Origin: Hypoxylon rubiginosum
Taxonomy: Eukaryota; Ascomycota; Sordariomycetes; Xylariales; Hypoxylaceae
Length of the DNA stretch: 64,000 bases
Assembly (NCBI GenBank): GCA_902806565.1
Contig: CADCXA010000031.1
Location: 1 to 64,000 of the forward strand
Direction of reading: 5' to 3'
The number at the start of each line of letters is the position of its first letter. Positions within the stretch are counted from its first letter, which is position 1. The position numbers and the translations under genes were made by a program. The notes beneath the pieces were generated by a model. It was not told the origin of the DNA, did not search any database, and saw only the letters and a list, made by a program, of their open reading frames with translations. Positions 39,345-50,248 of the stretch are shown here, piece after piece.

Positions 39345-41708
39345 TCACGGTCTATAATACCATGGCTCGTTGAAAACATGATATCGGTGACCCCTGACAC
39401 CTTCTCCCCTAAACAGAGCCGGAAACTTCCAGCCTTCAGGAACATCACGCTCGCTCACCCTATGGTTCCTCGCCTCCGTATCGCTATCTAAAGCCGCGAC
39501 CTGCGCCTTTTCCGCGTCGCTCTTTGGCACAACAAACTTTGCAACTTGTAGTTCCGTGTCCGTGATGGTGCTTCGTGAGACCCTTGCATAGCCCACCCTC
39601 TGCAGTTGTTTATACAAGATATACTCGCACCAGCGATCCCAGTCGCTTGGCTCCACGTCGTGCATTCCTGAAATGTCGGAGACGTACGTGTTATAATTCC
39701 CTTCCAAGGGTTTGGTGACTAGGTACGCGAGAAGTATCGATGGTCTCGACGAAGCCCCCATTAATTTAGAGAGATACTCGGTCTGGAGACGACGATCTTC
39801 AAGGTCCTCTTCCTGTCCGGAGTGGAACACGAAAACGTCTACCAGTTCACCATAGACATCGAGCGTCGCATGGATAGCTGGAGCAAGTTCACCAACCGGG
39901 GATGGGAGCAGGTGATGTGTCGAATTCATGATCGGGAACTTGGACAAAAGTGCCGAACCCCAGGTGTGCTTATTCGGACCAGGGCCGTAGTCGACATACA
40001 TACCTAGATCCTCAGAGAGGAACTGTGTTGTGTCCCTGTTGCCCATGATTATGCGTTGCGAATCAGTCTCTAATAAGCCAATGACGTCGATTTCCAACTC
40101 TTTGATCAGGTCACGCATGCGATATTCGGAAGACCACATATCGTTATCAAGTGAGAAATGTATCGTCCAGATACCGGCCGTAATAAGTCTCGAGTCCTCG
40201 TGGTAAGGCTTATAATCGTTAGACGGGAAGCGCCGGATTGCAGTGGCAATGAAGAAAATATTGATGATGCCAAGAGCCAGAGTGTGATATTTGCGATGCT
40301 GCGACCGAGATGGTTGCTTGCGCGTTTCGCGGTCACGAGAGTTCACCGACGTCAGGTTAAATACGCCGGCACCGATGAGTAGCATCATCGTCGTCATGAT
40401 CCAATCCGTATGTTCTCTCACTAAGGGCCCCCCTGGAACAAAAGCATAGGCAACAACCCACACGTGGAACAATACCATCAGATTGTAGATGAAGAATCCA
40501 AAGCCAAAAGTCGTTGCCGGGCTCTTCTTAGAAGCTGCGGCAATCATAGGGGGAGCAATGGCTGTTAGGTAGAAGGCGGTGGCGAGGGCGCCGTAGTAGC
40601 CGAACCAGTTGTGATACAAAGTGAGGATAGCCGCCCCAACGCACCCAACACCGTAGATCGACCAAGTGCTCACGAGTCTCGGTTGACGAATTCCTGTCAA
40701 TAGTCCAGCCGTCATCGCAGCCACTGTGAACCAGCCATGGGGAGCAGATAGGGGTCCCCGCACTGGGTAACCCTCCCACACCCATAGAATCATCGTGCTC
40801 GTATCGGAAAGAAGGGAGTGCAACCCAAAGAAGAGGCCGCCAATACCTAGAGCGGCGAGGAGCGATGACCCATTCTGCTTGTCGTTTCCGACGGCGCCAG
40901 TATTTAACGGTGCTTTCCGAGTAAACCTCAGCATCGCGAAAATAGCCAGTACTAGTCCTATGCCATTGTATCCACCGTTGGTATCATGCATGATTGGCCA
41001 TAATGGGTTGTTGGTCTGCCATGCGAACTTCACAGCGGAGGACATGATTAGGCCGGCGATCCAAGCCAGAATTTTCGACTCGAGTCGGACCTGGTGAACC
41101 GATTCGGAATACAGGGTGGCCGCCCATGCCAAGCATGACACCGCGACGCCAACCCCAATGGTGGAGAGCCTGTATGCTGGATCTTTAACCTGCCAGGCAA
41201 GAAGCCCGCCGAGAGATAGAAAATGGACCGCGCGCAAGTTCTGTATGACTAACGACCGGAGCGGTTTGATGCCTAGGAGAAGGGGTCCGATTGTCGACAT
41301 GACAAATGCTTCGTAGCCTGAAATACCCATGTACCATAGTGGGAAATACCAGATGACCACGCCTAAGCCGGTAAGCATCGACCAGAAGACGAAGCCATAA
41401 TAGACTTCGGCGGCCGTGTCAAGAACTTCAGGCCAGGAGAACTTGACATCAAATATGCCGGCTGTGGCTTTTCCCTTTTCCTTTTCGATAACGGCGGTCG
41501 GTCGAGACGACACATTGACTCTGTGAAGCTAGTCAGAATATTGTTTCGGCAATCCCAAATCAATCCCGCGCTTCGTATTTAAGACTCGCCCGGGCTGACG
41601 GGGCCAGTATCGCTGATCTAGTCATAACATGACTTCTCCTAGAGGACCTTGGAATATTGGACTACCGCAGCCATTTGGCTACCTAGGAACTAAGTCCCAG
41701 ATTGGGAG

Positions 41709-41744
<36 letters not shown>

Positions 41745-42893
41745 ATATGGCTTGCCGCTTCAGCGCAAACAACTGGGAGGATCCGTAGTCCATAGGTAAT
41801 AACCCGCCCCGCCATTGAATCGTCCGGTTATAGTCACTATGATAGCAAGATAGCTATAACAGTTTTGGTAGAATGGAAAAAATAAAAATAGGCGACCGTG
41901 GGTTGGTTATAACAGATGACGTCGATTCCATACAGTCGTACCAAGGTCAGGATAACAGAATTACAAGTCACATTTAGCCCGGGCGAGTACGTGTACACCA
42001 AACCAGATCTACCTAGGGAGCCTTTGTACGTACCCCTTGCTCAGACCTTTGACATCTTTAACCACGATCTCGAAAGTATCGAAGTCGAGAGCAGTGACAG
42101 CATCGAAGGCAACATCAAACAGAATCAAAGACCATTCGAAGAACGAGTAGGTGGTATATGCTACGAGCAATCAGCAAAACAAATACAGGTCGAATAGGAG
42201 TTGACGTAGACTAACCGCCTGCTACCCGATGAATCTTGTGTTGGATGAAGAAGTAGACCATGAAGGGAATTGTGCCAAAGAAGGCGCCGGCGAGATACTT
42301 TCGATACTTGATGGCGGCCGGGTTTGGGGGGCTTAACGCGATACAGCCAATGGTCCACGGGATTGTGGCTACGAGGTAGGAAATCATGAAAATATCGTGC
42401 CAGTCATGGTCGTCGGTCGAGGTCACATAGGTCCATCCGCCGCACGTAAGGGTTCTGAAGACTCCCACGCCAGCAATGAACTTGGGTAGGGCCTTGCCGG
42501 GCCTTGCCGTCAAGAGATACCAAAGGGCCACGAGAGCGAATCTGGGACCGGAGGTCATAGCTATAAACAGCATGAAGAAGGACCGCTCGGGGTATCGGTC
42601 GCCGATCGTAGCGGAGACGGATGGGAACCACTCATCGGGGTAGCCATAGAATTCGTTCTGGACGATCTTATGGTAGTGGAGGTACGTGCCCACAAACAGG
42701 GCGCTCAGGAAGGCGGCTGTAAGCCCCGTAGGTTAGTAGGAAGTTCTGCTTTGCGCTATGGATGGACCATGGATGGGGACATGTAGGTTATTTGTTACTA
42801 ACTATACGCGACAGCAGTATGAGTCCACGATACCCATTTCGCATTCAACGAGACTATCGGCGCCCCCCGCTCTTTATCCTTGTACTTGGACAT
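39345..42893 (-). CDS. CWH43: CWH43-type GPI-lipid remodelling membrane protein
   Basis: Four exons on the minus strand: 42,893-42,803, 42,716-42,216, 42,160-42,034 and 41,520-39,345. Junction phases 1, 1 and 2 all close, giving 964 residues, close to the yeast Cwh43 length. Introns are 86 bp (TACTAAC branch), 55 bp and an unusually long 513 bp. Exons 1-3 encode the N-terminal PGAP2/Frag1-like multi-pass part (VGTYLHYHKIVQNEFYGYPD and YSFFEWSLILFDVAFDA). Exon 4 encodes the second multi-pass block and a C-terminal endonuclease/exonuclease/phosphatase-like domain (WSSEYRMRDLIKELEIDVIG, LLETDSQRII and HTWGSALLSKFPI). Cwh43 replaces the GPI-anchor lipid with ceramide in the ER. The start at 42,893 (MSKYKDKERGAPIVSLNAKW) is inferred from splice geometry. 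It is divergent to UTP6. Confidence 0.88.
41714..41744. repeat. A31 homopolymer inside a CWH43 intron
   Basis: Thirty-one consecutive A residues on the plus strand (a T-run in the sense of the gene) lie in the 513-bp third intron of the CWH43-type gene. This is the longest homopolymer seen outside the AT isochore and is likely length-variable. Confidence 0.9.
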
Positions 42894-43593
42894 TGTCGCA
42901 TCTCCCAGGGTTGGGTCCAAGCTTAGCGGTAGCACATGCGAAGGATCAACTGTTACTTATGACCCAGAAGTTGAAGCAAACAAAACAACGGGAAAATGCA
43001 ATTGGGATAACGAATGTAAGAGTTGGAAGTGGAAGTGTTGCAAGGGAAGAGGTAGAGGGTTGAGGGTAGAGGGTAGGTAGTCGGACTCTTTTTACCTGTC
43101 CGACTGGGCCGGGTTCTTCGGTGATCCGAATCGCTAACAAGAAAAATAGTGTTATGGATCGACGGGATCAATAGATGGACCCATGTATGTCGCGTGTGTC
43201 GTGACCGCAAGCGTGCTGGCGTGCTGGCGTGCTGGCGTGCTGGGCGTGAAGGGCAGAATCCCCGCAGCCAAGACGATCCAAGCATACCAATGCACCATTT
43301 ATGCATATATGAATATACCTTGTTCAAGAATATAGAATGCTGGCTGACTGTACAACCTTATGCATGCTGAGCCAAACTCCCCAATTCCCCCACTCGACCC
43401 ACTCCTAGGCGAAAAGGGATCCACTATATTTTCTAAAGCTTCTTAGAAACTTTTCCAGACTCTTAGGTCTTGGGTCTTACAACCACTCAAGACTTTCTCT
43501 CGTTTCAATTGTCTTGAAATACCGCCGTCTTGACTACAAAAGTCGACTAGGTTACTTCTCCAGAATCTCATCCGGTAAACGAAACGCCTGAAA
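42894..43593. promoter_or_regulatory. Divergent promoter, CWH43 / UTP6
   Basis: Seven hundred bases between divergent starts. They contain a short tandem repeat of GCGTGCTG units at about 43,211-43,242 and a GAGGGTAGAGGGTAGG run near 43,052-43,078. No additional exon is needed to complete either neighbouring gene. Confidence 0.5.
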
Positions 43594-44799
43594 ATGGCAG
43601 GCGTCCCCGAGAAAGCCCGGTTTTTCCTCGAACGTGCGGTTCCCCAGCTACGCGAATTCGAAGCGAAAGGCATCTTCACCACCGATGAGATCCGCGCTCT
43701 CGTACGAAAGCGCACCGACTTTGAACACCTCGTGCTCTCCCCTGGGAACAAATCAACAGATTGGCTTAACTATGCGGCCTGGGAGAAGTCTCTAGAGACG
43801 CTTCGCGCAAAAAGATGTCGCAGGTTACAGATTCGGGCTTCGTCCAAGCATACGGGACAGGGGAGGATATTTGGAATATTGGAACGAGCAGTGAACAGGC
43901 ACCCTGGCAATATCGAACTCTGGAAGGAGTATTTGGCCTATGCCAAGGACATGAAGGCTACCAAGAGGTACCGAAAAGTCATGACCAGAGCATTAAGAAT
44001 GCACCCAACCAAACCCGAACTCTGGGTGCTAGCAGGCAGGAGATCAGCAAGCAATGGGGATATGCAGGCCGCAAGAGGTTTCTTCATGCGCGGCGCCAGA
44101 TTTTGCTCAAGAGATGCCACCGTCTGGCTTGAGTATGCCAGGTGCGAAATGGAATGGTTAGGACGAATGGACGCAAAGAAGGGAAAGAAGGGCGGCACCG
44201 AAAGAGCACTGCAAGAACAAGCCGAACATAGCGATGACGAGATAAAGTTCCCCGAGGAGGACAGTGATGATGACGAAGTCGATGTGGATACTCAACTAGT
44301 CCTTCCCGACCCCGAGAATTCGACTACCAAAAGGGTGTTCGACGAAGAGGCGACTAAGCAGCTGGAAGGCAACCCTGCGCTGGATGGAGCCATACCCTTG
44401 GCTATTTTCGACATCGCTACCAAGCAGCCCTTCTTCAGCCCTTCAACAGCAGAACAGTTCTTCGATCTCTTCGCTAGTTTTGGCGCCGTTTCTGCACAGG
44501 CTCAAATCGTTCGACATGTTCTGGAGAGTATGACCCGACAGTACCCCAACGATCCAGCGACATGCTTCTGTCACATCCGACAACCATTGATCGACATCGG
44601 CGCAAACACACCTTCATACCCCAAGGCCCTACGAGAAGCGCTAACCCACCTCAAGTCGTCACTTTCCACGACCAGCGACAGGTCTCGACTGGCCGAAAAA
44701 GTGAGATCATGGATAGAACCAATCCTCGCTTCCGAAGACCTTGACCCGGGTATACGGATAGTCCTGGAACATACTGTTCAATCTTTACATAAACCCTGA
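43594..44799 (+). CDS. UTP6: U3 snoRNA-associated protein 6 (Utp6)
   Basis: Single exon of 401 residues. The N-terminus MAGVPEKARFFLERAVPQLR and the next blocks (FTTDEIRALVRKRTDFEHLV, then STDWLNYAAWEKSLETLRA) match Utp6. HAT (half-a-TPR) repeats follow, such as NIELWKEYLAYAKDMKATKR, ALRMHPTKPELWVLAGRRSA and RDATVWLEYARCEMEW. A Lys-rich stretch and a strongly acidic segment (about residues 210-235, EEDSDDDEVDVD) come before a helical C-terminal half. Utp6 is part of the t-UTP/UTP-B region of the small-subunit processome, needed for early 18S rRNA processing in the nucleolus. The stop is only 60 bp from the convergent EVE-domain gene. Confidence 0.92.
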   Translation: MAGVPEKARFFLERAVPQLREFEAKGIFTTDEIRALVRKRTDFEHLVLSPGNKSTDWLNYAAWEKSLETLRAKRCRRLQIRASSKHTGQGRIFGILERAVNRHPGNIELWKEYLAYAKDMKATKRYRKVMTRALRMHPTKPELWVLAGRRSASNGDMQAARGFFMRGARFCSRDATVWLEYARCEMEWLGRMDAKKGKKGGTERALQEQAEHSDDEIKFPEEDSDDDEVDVDTQLVLPDPENSTTKRVFDEEATKQLEGNPALDGAIPLAIFDIATKQPFFSPSTAEQFFDLFASFGAVSAQAQIVRHVLESMTRQYPNDPATCFCHIRQPLIDIGANTPSYPKALREALTHLKSSLSTTSDRSRLAEKVRSWIEPILASEDLDPGIRIVLEHTVQSLHKP

Positions 44800-44859
44800 C
44801 CGTAGCCAATACAGCCATCTCCCGCTGTCCCAAAATAGACGCAGCATGACCTTAACTAC

Positions 44860-45889
44860 CTAACTCTCGCCACCGCGCTGCTTCATCACACTCATCAAAT
44901 ACCGGAACTCGGCAGGGCTGACACGACTCACGCTTAGTCGGCTCTGTTTCAACACCTGCATCTCCTCCAGTGGCTGACCCGGCTTTCCCATCTCTCGGAG
45001 TTCCTTCAGCCCGATCGGCTGCTTGAACTTGCTGCGAAACTCAACATGCACGACGCTCCACTTTGGGTTGTCAGGTTTCGAAGATGCGTCGTAATAGGGC
45101 GCCGTGGGGTCATGTGCAGACACTGGTGCGCAGGTTAGGAATACGGTGGATAAAGTAGGCGCGAGTAATACTTGCGATCAGGAGAATGCTCTTGTACGAT
45201 CTCCATCGTACCCACGATGCCCGGGACCTTGCAGTTTGAGTGGTAGAAGAAAGCCAAATCGCCCTTCTTCATAGCTCGGAGATTATTCCGAGCGACGTAG
45301 TTGCGAATGCCTAGGCCTTCCTATTAGCATCCAGGCGTTTTGTAATCATAGAATAGATGCATGACTGATGATATCGCTGGTCAGCTAGCTTTTCATCAGT
45401 ATGGAATCTTACCATCCCAGGGTTCCGGTTCGGTCCGCGATGCTAGATCGTCAATAGAGAATTTCACGTCCACTCCCTTCTCAACCCGTGATTCGGGCTC
45501 AGCTTTCATGAGCCAGTATGATTTTTCCAACGATAGAGGTGCCTCATCCGCCTCGGATTTTGGCTGTGTACTTGGCTGTGCAGTCTCTTTCGTGTCCGGC
45601 TTCGACTTTGAAAGATCCTGTAGAGAATTGTCTTAGATAAAGGAGCACACTGATAAATTGGTACCTGAGGGTAGACTCTTACTAGGGGTGCCTTCACGCC
45701 TTGTTTCTGTGGCCTCCTCTGTTTTCCCGACTTGGAGGTTTGTGGCGCGTTGCTCTCTGCCGACTTGGCTTGGCTAGCCCTAGCCTCTGTGGCCGGCGGC
45801 GTAAGGACCGGTTGTTTGTGACGCGCCGACCTTCTCAAGTTTGGAATATCGAAATCTTCCTCGAGCCTGTTCGCTTTTCTTTTCACCAT
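44860..45889 (-). CDS. EVE-domain protein (Thy28/THYN1-like)
   Basis: Four exons on the minus strand: 45,889-45,665, 45,617-45,413, 45,310-45,176 and 45,122-44,860, total 275 residues with all phases closing (0, 1, 1). The N-terminal 100 residues are basic and Pro/Ser-rich (nuclear-type). From about residue 108 comes the EVE domain, SYWLMKAEPES...KFSIDDLASR...WDG, IRNYVARNNLRAMKKGDLAF, FYHSNCKVPGIVGTMEIV and KWSVVHVEFRSKF. EVE domains are PUA-like folds that bind modified bases in nucleic acids. The third intron (45,123-45,175) starts with GCAAGT instead of GT; no GT donor keeps the frame, so this is a likely GC-AG intron. Convergent with UTP6. Confidence 0.87.
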
Positions 45890-46550
45890 TTTGAGAAGTT
45901 GGATGGATGCTCACAGTTTGTTAAATGCATATGCATACCGGCTGGGGGGACAAGTTGGTAATAAGGCGAGCTCTCAAAAACAAATCGATTGAGTCGCGCA
46001 CGAGCCACTCATCGCGTCTCACCTCCACTTCTAACTATTATGAGTTATGAGTCTATGACAACTTACCTCCTACAATGTATAATGTCTCAACTCCAGAAAA
46101 GAGCTGAGGCTTCTTTCACATAAACAGCACATATGAGTTGAGTATATATAGTAAAATATACTGAGTAATACATGGAGAAAACATTGTTAGAGTATAATAA
46201 AGGGATAAAGAGACAAAGAGATAAGGGATGTTTCAGGGAGAGGGTAACAATGTCTTTGACGCATTATCATGAAACTTGTGATCAAAAGATTTACCATTAT
46301 AAATAACTCAACCCCCAATCCTCAAGAGATTCTTCTAAGATCATATACTGGTATATCTTCATCAAATCAAACTGGGACAGTCACATCGTATTAGCAAAAA
46401 CTAGGTGTGTAACAGTACTTGTGTATTAACTATCTACGATAACGAGAGGCATAGGACATAGTCCACTGATTCTTTAAGTCAAAAAACTGCCCATTTACTC
46501 ATTCGAGTGGGCAAAAGCTACGTTGGTAAGCTGATGATAGGCTAATTTGA
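45890..46550. other. Intergenic region; no gene seen
   Basis: AT-moderate DNA with purine-rich words (GATAAAGAGACAAAGAGATAAGG near 46,202-46,225). No coding or RNA signal was recognised. Confidence 0.5.
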
Positions 46551-47144
46551 TTAGCATTCAGAATAGCCGACGATGATGTTCCAGTTATCCGTGTCAAACT
46601 GTTGCCCCTTAACTTCTTGGCTAGGGTCGTCGATAGTACAGGCGTCGACGATGTTTTGGGCGTACTGAGACCATAAGCCACAGTCGATCCAAAGGGGGGT
46701 ATCATTGTCGTTGCACCAAAAGATGGCCGAATGGAACGAGCAGCTAATTCGCGAGCAGACCTTGGGGCCTGCCTCGATGTAGCACCGACCAGTCTTACCC
46801 TTGAGGTAGTTGATGCCGTCGTCGATCCTAAACTTTTTCGCCCAATAAAAGTTGGCCAAGTCGCAGGTCAAGTGGCCTAGGCTCTTCTCGGGGAAGTCAG
46901 ATAAGCCAGTGGTGTTCTGTTCTGGCCATGTAAAGCTCGGGTTCATTTGGAGAATCTGAGCTTCGATGTCCCGAAAGCTAGGGCCAGTAAAGGAGACTTC
47001 AGGCCCGTCGTTGGTGACATTTCCCTTCCAAGTTATGTTGCCAAGTGTATAACCATTTGGGAGTTGGTTAAAGGCATTGGTGGGTGGAGATACAATGGCT
47101 GCGGCGGCCATCGAGAGAGACGAAAGTAAGCTGAAAGTCTTCAT
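46551..47144 (-). CDS. Small secreted 8-cysteine protein (effector-like)
   Basis: Single exon of 197 residues. Residues 1-24 (MKTFSLLSSLSMAAAAIVSP then PTNA) form a signal peptide. The mature part has eight cysteines: LTCDL, GRCYIEAGPKVC, RISCSF, IFWCND, WIDCGL, VDACTI and a final EC. Two or three N-glycosylation sequons (NITW, NVTN, NTTG) are also present. No known catalytic domain is recognised. Size, secretion and even cysteine number fit fungal secreted effector-like or cell-wall-associated proteins, but the role is unknown. Similar proteins ending in a NWNIIVGYSEC-like motif may exist in other ascomycetes. A TATA-like AATATATATACT lies about 165 bp upstream of the start. Confidence 0.7.
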   Translation of the reverse strand: MKTFSLLSSLSMAAAAIVSPPTNAFNQLPNGYTLGNITWKGNVTNDGPEVSFTGPSFRDIEAQILQMNPSFTWPEQNTTGLSDFPEKSLGHLTCDLANFYWAKKFRIDDGINYLKGKTGRCYIEAGPKVCSRISCSFHSAIFWCNDNDTPLWIDCGLWSQYAQNIVDACTIDDPSQEVKGQQFDTDNWNIIVGYSEC

Positions 47145-50100
47145 GGCTGAAGAGGTTGGTTGAGCTGATAATGGAGATGTTGTAAAAGTATTGTGATGAT
47201 TTCTGTAGAGTAGTTGAATTGAGTGGTTGAGTGATTGAATGACTTCCAGATGAAGGCGAGGGTACAGAATATCTCATCAGCAAATTGGTGGAATCTTGGG
47301 GGAATATATATACTAGTAGATGAACTACAGTTAGTCGTATGTGTATAGTAACTCTCACGATATTCTACGACGACGAGGATGGTGTCTATACCGGCCGCTG
47401 ACTACCAACAACACAAACAGTACCTACTTGGTAACTAGGATTGCAATCAAATCTCATGCAATTTAACAGAGAAGTAGATTAGTTTCCTGGTAGGGGACAT
47501 GGTTGTTTTGTTTGTTCATCATTATAACTTCAAGCCAAGTATAGCATCTAGCATCCTGGGAATTCTCAACCAGATTGCGAATTATCGCATCTAAGATGTC
47601 GAATAATCGAGGATATTGAGTTTCTTGTTCTGATATCCCCGATTGACTAATCAAATTTACATGGGAGCGAGTCTCGACAATGGGCTTGCAGTTCTACTAC
47701 CTATGTCCTATATTCTTCGCGTCTCGAGAGTTATAGGTAAGGCCTCTAGTTCCCTACGAGATTACTGTACTTCTCTACCCAGGTATGCTATAGTATATCA
47801 GCCATACTAAGGGTAAATGGCGTTTTGGTTTCTTAAAGTGGCAAATATATTTTATATGTTCTTGTTCTATCCAGCAAAGGATGAGCTTGTACCCGGCAAA
47901 AAGGGGCAGTGGAACAAACGCAGAGTTGGGCCATTTCGTATTCCTTGTTAAGACTGAGACGGCCCTGATGAAAACACTTGGAAATAAGTTACGACTCCCG
48001 TTTGCACACTACTCTCTAGTATTCTGGTCGAGTCGTTAACAAGGGGCTACTCGAGCGAGTATACTTGCTTGCTTGGTAACCCCTACCATTCAGTTCTGGT
48101 CGGTACTTGGTATTTAGACATGCTCATGACCTTGGCGAATAGCGTTTTTCTCATTAGTTACTATATATACCTAGGTATAGTCTCAACATATTCACTACGA
48201 CGTTTCTCCAGGCTTTTCTCTGATGAGTTTCTCCTTTAGCACCTTTAATATTTACGAAAGCACGGGGTAAGTCACAATATTGGACCGATTAGGGGCTGCT
48301 TTTGATACTAGAGGATCGAAAAGTGGTCCGTGCACAATCTATTCGTCTGCTCATCAGCTGTGATTTTCGTATCGGGTTACCAGACGAAGTCACTTTTCCT
48401 TTGTGCAACTGCACTGATTCGCCGTTGTAGCTACATGTTCTTGTATCAATTTGGGGTTTCCTTATTCCACTTATCCCACTTATCCCACCAATCCCGTAGC
48501 TGCTTGTGTGCTTGTAATATTCGTACAACCTATCAGATTCAATTGTCAATTGAAAACTCCTTGGACCTGCTTCCCCCCTGGACCCCAGTAATCGCGCATC
48601 AACGCATGGATCTATTGGCAGCGCTGGTCTCCTAATTGTCCTTTCTAAGTCTAGCGTAGGTGGAACACGTAGCACTGTACGGCTCCATTTCTCCCCCCAG
48701 TCTACCAGTCTACCCAGTCTGCCAGTCTTTTCGCTCCTCTCGCTCCTCTTGGAAGGCTGGTAAGCAAACAAAATTTCTTGACCTACCCAGACTGCCAGAA
48801 CTGCCAGACCACTTTGAATCCCATCGCTCAGCTCCAAGCTTCCCACAGTCCCCCCCGTCCCCCCAGGTCCTGCTTCGGCCTTTTAGCCCACAAGCTCAGG
48901 CAGACCGGGCCCTCCAGCCCTCCAGCCCTCTCGCACAGCAACCACTCGGACCGACAGGAGTTGTCAATCATCATTAGTTCAGTTCAACCTTGGCTTATAG
49001 CAGGTAGGTAAAACCTTGTTGTCTTTCTCGTTTCCGTCTCTTCTGTCTCTGTCTCTGTCTTCGTCTTCGTCTCTGCCTTCGTCTCCCCCACTGTTGTATT
49101 GTCTCTTAAGTCTGTTCAACTCGTCCCGGGTACGTTTGGTCCAAGGTGATTTCGTATACTATGGTCGTGGTCGTGGTCACGGTCACGGTCATGCTCATGG
49201 TCATGGTTATGCGTAGTCAAGGTCAAACATGATGGTCAAACATGCTACCTAAACCATCCAAACTTGTACCGTTCCCGTCATAGCTTCGGACATCCGTCCT
49301 GCAAGTGTCGGAAGGTTGATGTGCAGAGGCTGCATCCAGGTATCCCAGGTGATCGGTTGGGGCCTCTCCTAGCACGAACAAGGAACGGACGCACTCGGGA
49401 AAACGCCCTGACACGGCCGCACCGATACACTATGCATCCTATCCGTTCCGTCTTCCAAGATTACTACAGAGCCTCCTCCCTCCTCCGTACTGAGAGTCGG
49501 GTCTGCCGAACTGGTCAAAGTGGACACCGTTCTTTCGCCCGGCAGAGATTTCGCTCCCTTTCCGTTCCCTTTCCGTTCCTTTTCCGGTCTAATAATAAAT
49601 TTCCATTATCGATACCCTTGCCTACGATATCGATTTTGATATCGCTATCGCTTCCTACGTATGTACCTACTTTGCGTACCTACATGGTCGTATATATAGA
49701 TAGCGCATACAGTGCATTTATACGGTACTAGCCCTGCAGTACTTTTGCACCTTTGCAGTATTGGCAATTGGCAAAGCGTTAGGGTGCTCCCTCCCCCCTA
49801 GCATCCCCTAGCATCCAAATTCAGGAGCACTAAAAAAACAGCTGGAGTCCAGCAATTTGCAGCGCTCATAGCACTACAATTCAGGCCACCCCAGGCCACC
49901 CCAGGTCACCCCAGGTCACCCAGGTCACTGCTCTAGCCGTGCTAAGTACCCTCCCAGAATCACATTTTGCGCTGTTCTCTCTCTCTCCCAACCACCGAAA
50001 ACCAAAAAGGACTGTACCAACTACCAACTCTTTCTCTCCCGATCGCACCGAGGAACGCTCACACCCCCCCCAAAATTCCCTAATCGACTCGCGACGCGAC

Positions 50101-50248
50101 TTTTTTTTCCATCGCGACGCTCGCTGCCTGTGACACTATCATTTTTATTGATTTCTATTCCATCTCAATGGACTTGTCGCTGTCCATTTCAATTGCTGAC
50201 ATTTTTTGAACATAGTCAGATGGGTTCCCCTTCGCGACTCCATCCGTC
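47145..50248. other. Long gene-poor stretch and SWI1 leader
   Basis: About 3.1 kb in which no protein gene is supported. The left part holds the promoter of the secreted protein. A 185-codon open frame at 48,289-48,846 (minus) has low-complexity composition and no recognisable similarity. From about 49,000 the DNA becomes pyrimidine-rich (CTGTCTCTGTCTTCGTCTTC at 49,040-49,060). Minisatellites follow at 49,160-49,210 (GGTCAC/GGTCATGCTCATGG units) and 49,880-49,927 (CACCCCAGG units). These look like the promoter and long 5' leader of SWI1. Confidence 0.5.

Noticed and set aside
47880..47950. Retroelement-like peptide GKKGQWNKRRVGPFRIP on the plus strand
   Set aside because: Too short, followed by stops, and without neighbouring integrase or reverse transcriptase motifs.
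48289..48846. 185-codon open frame on the minus strand
   Set aside because: Low-complexity, no recognisable domain or conserved motif, and overlaps other open frames; more likely chance in a promoter-rich stretch.
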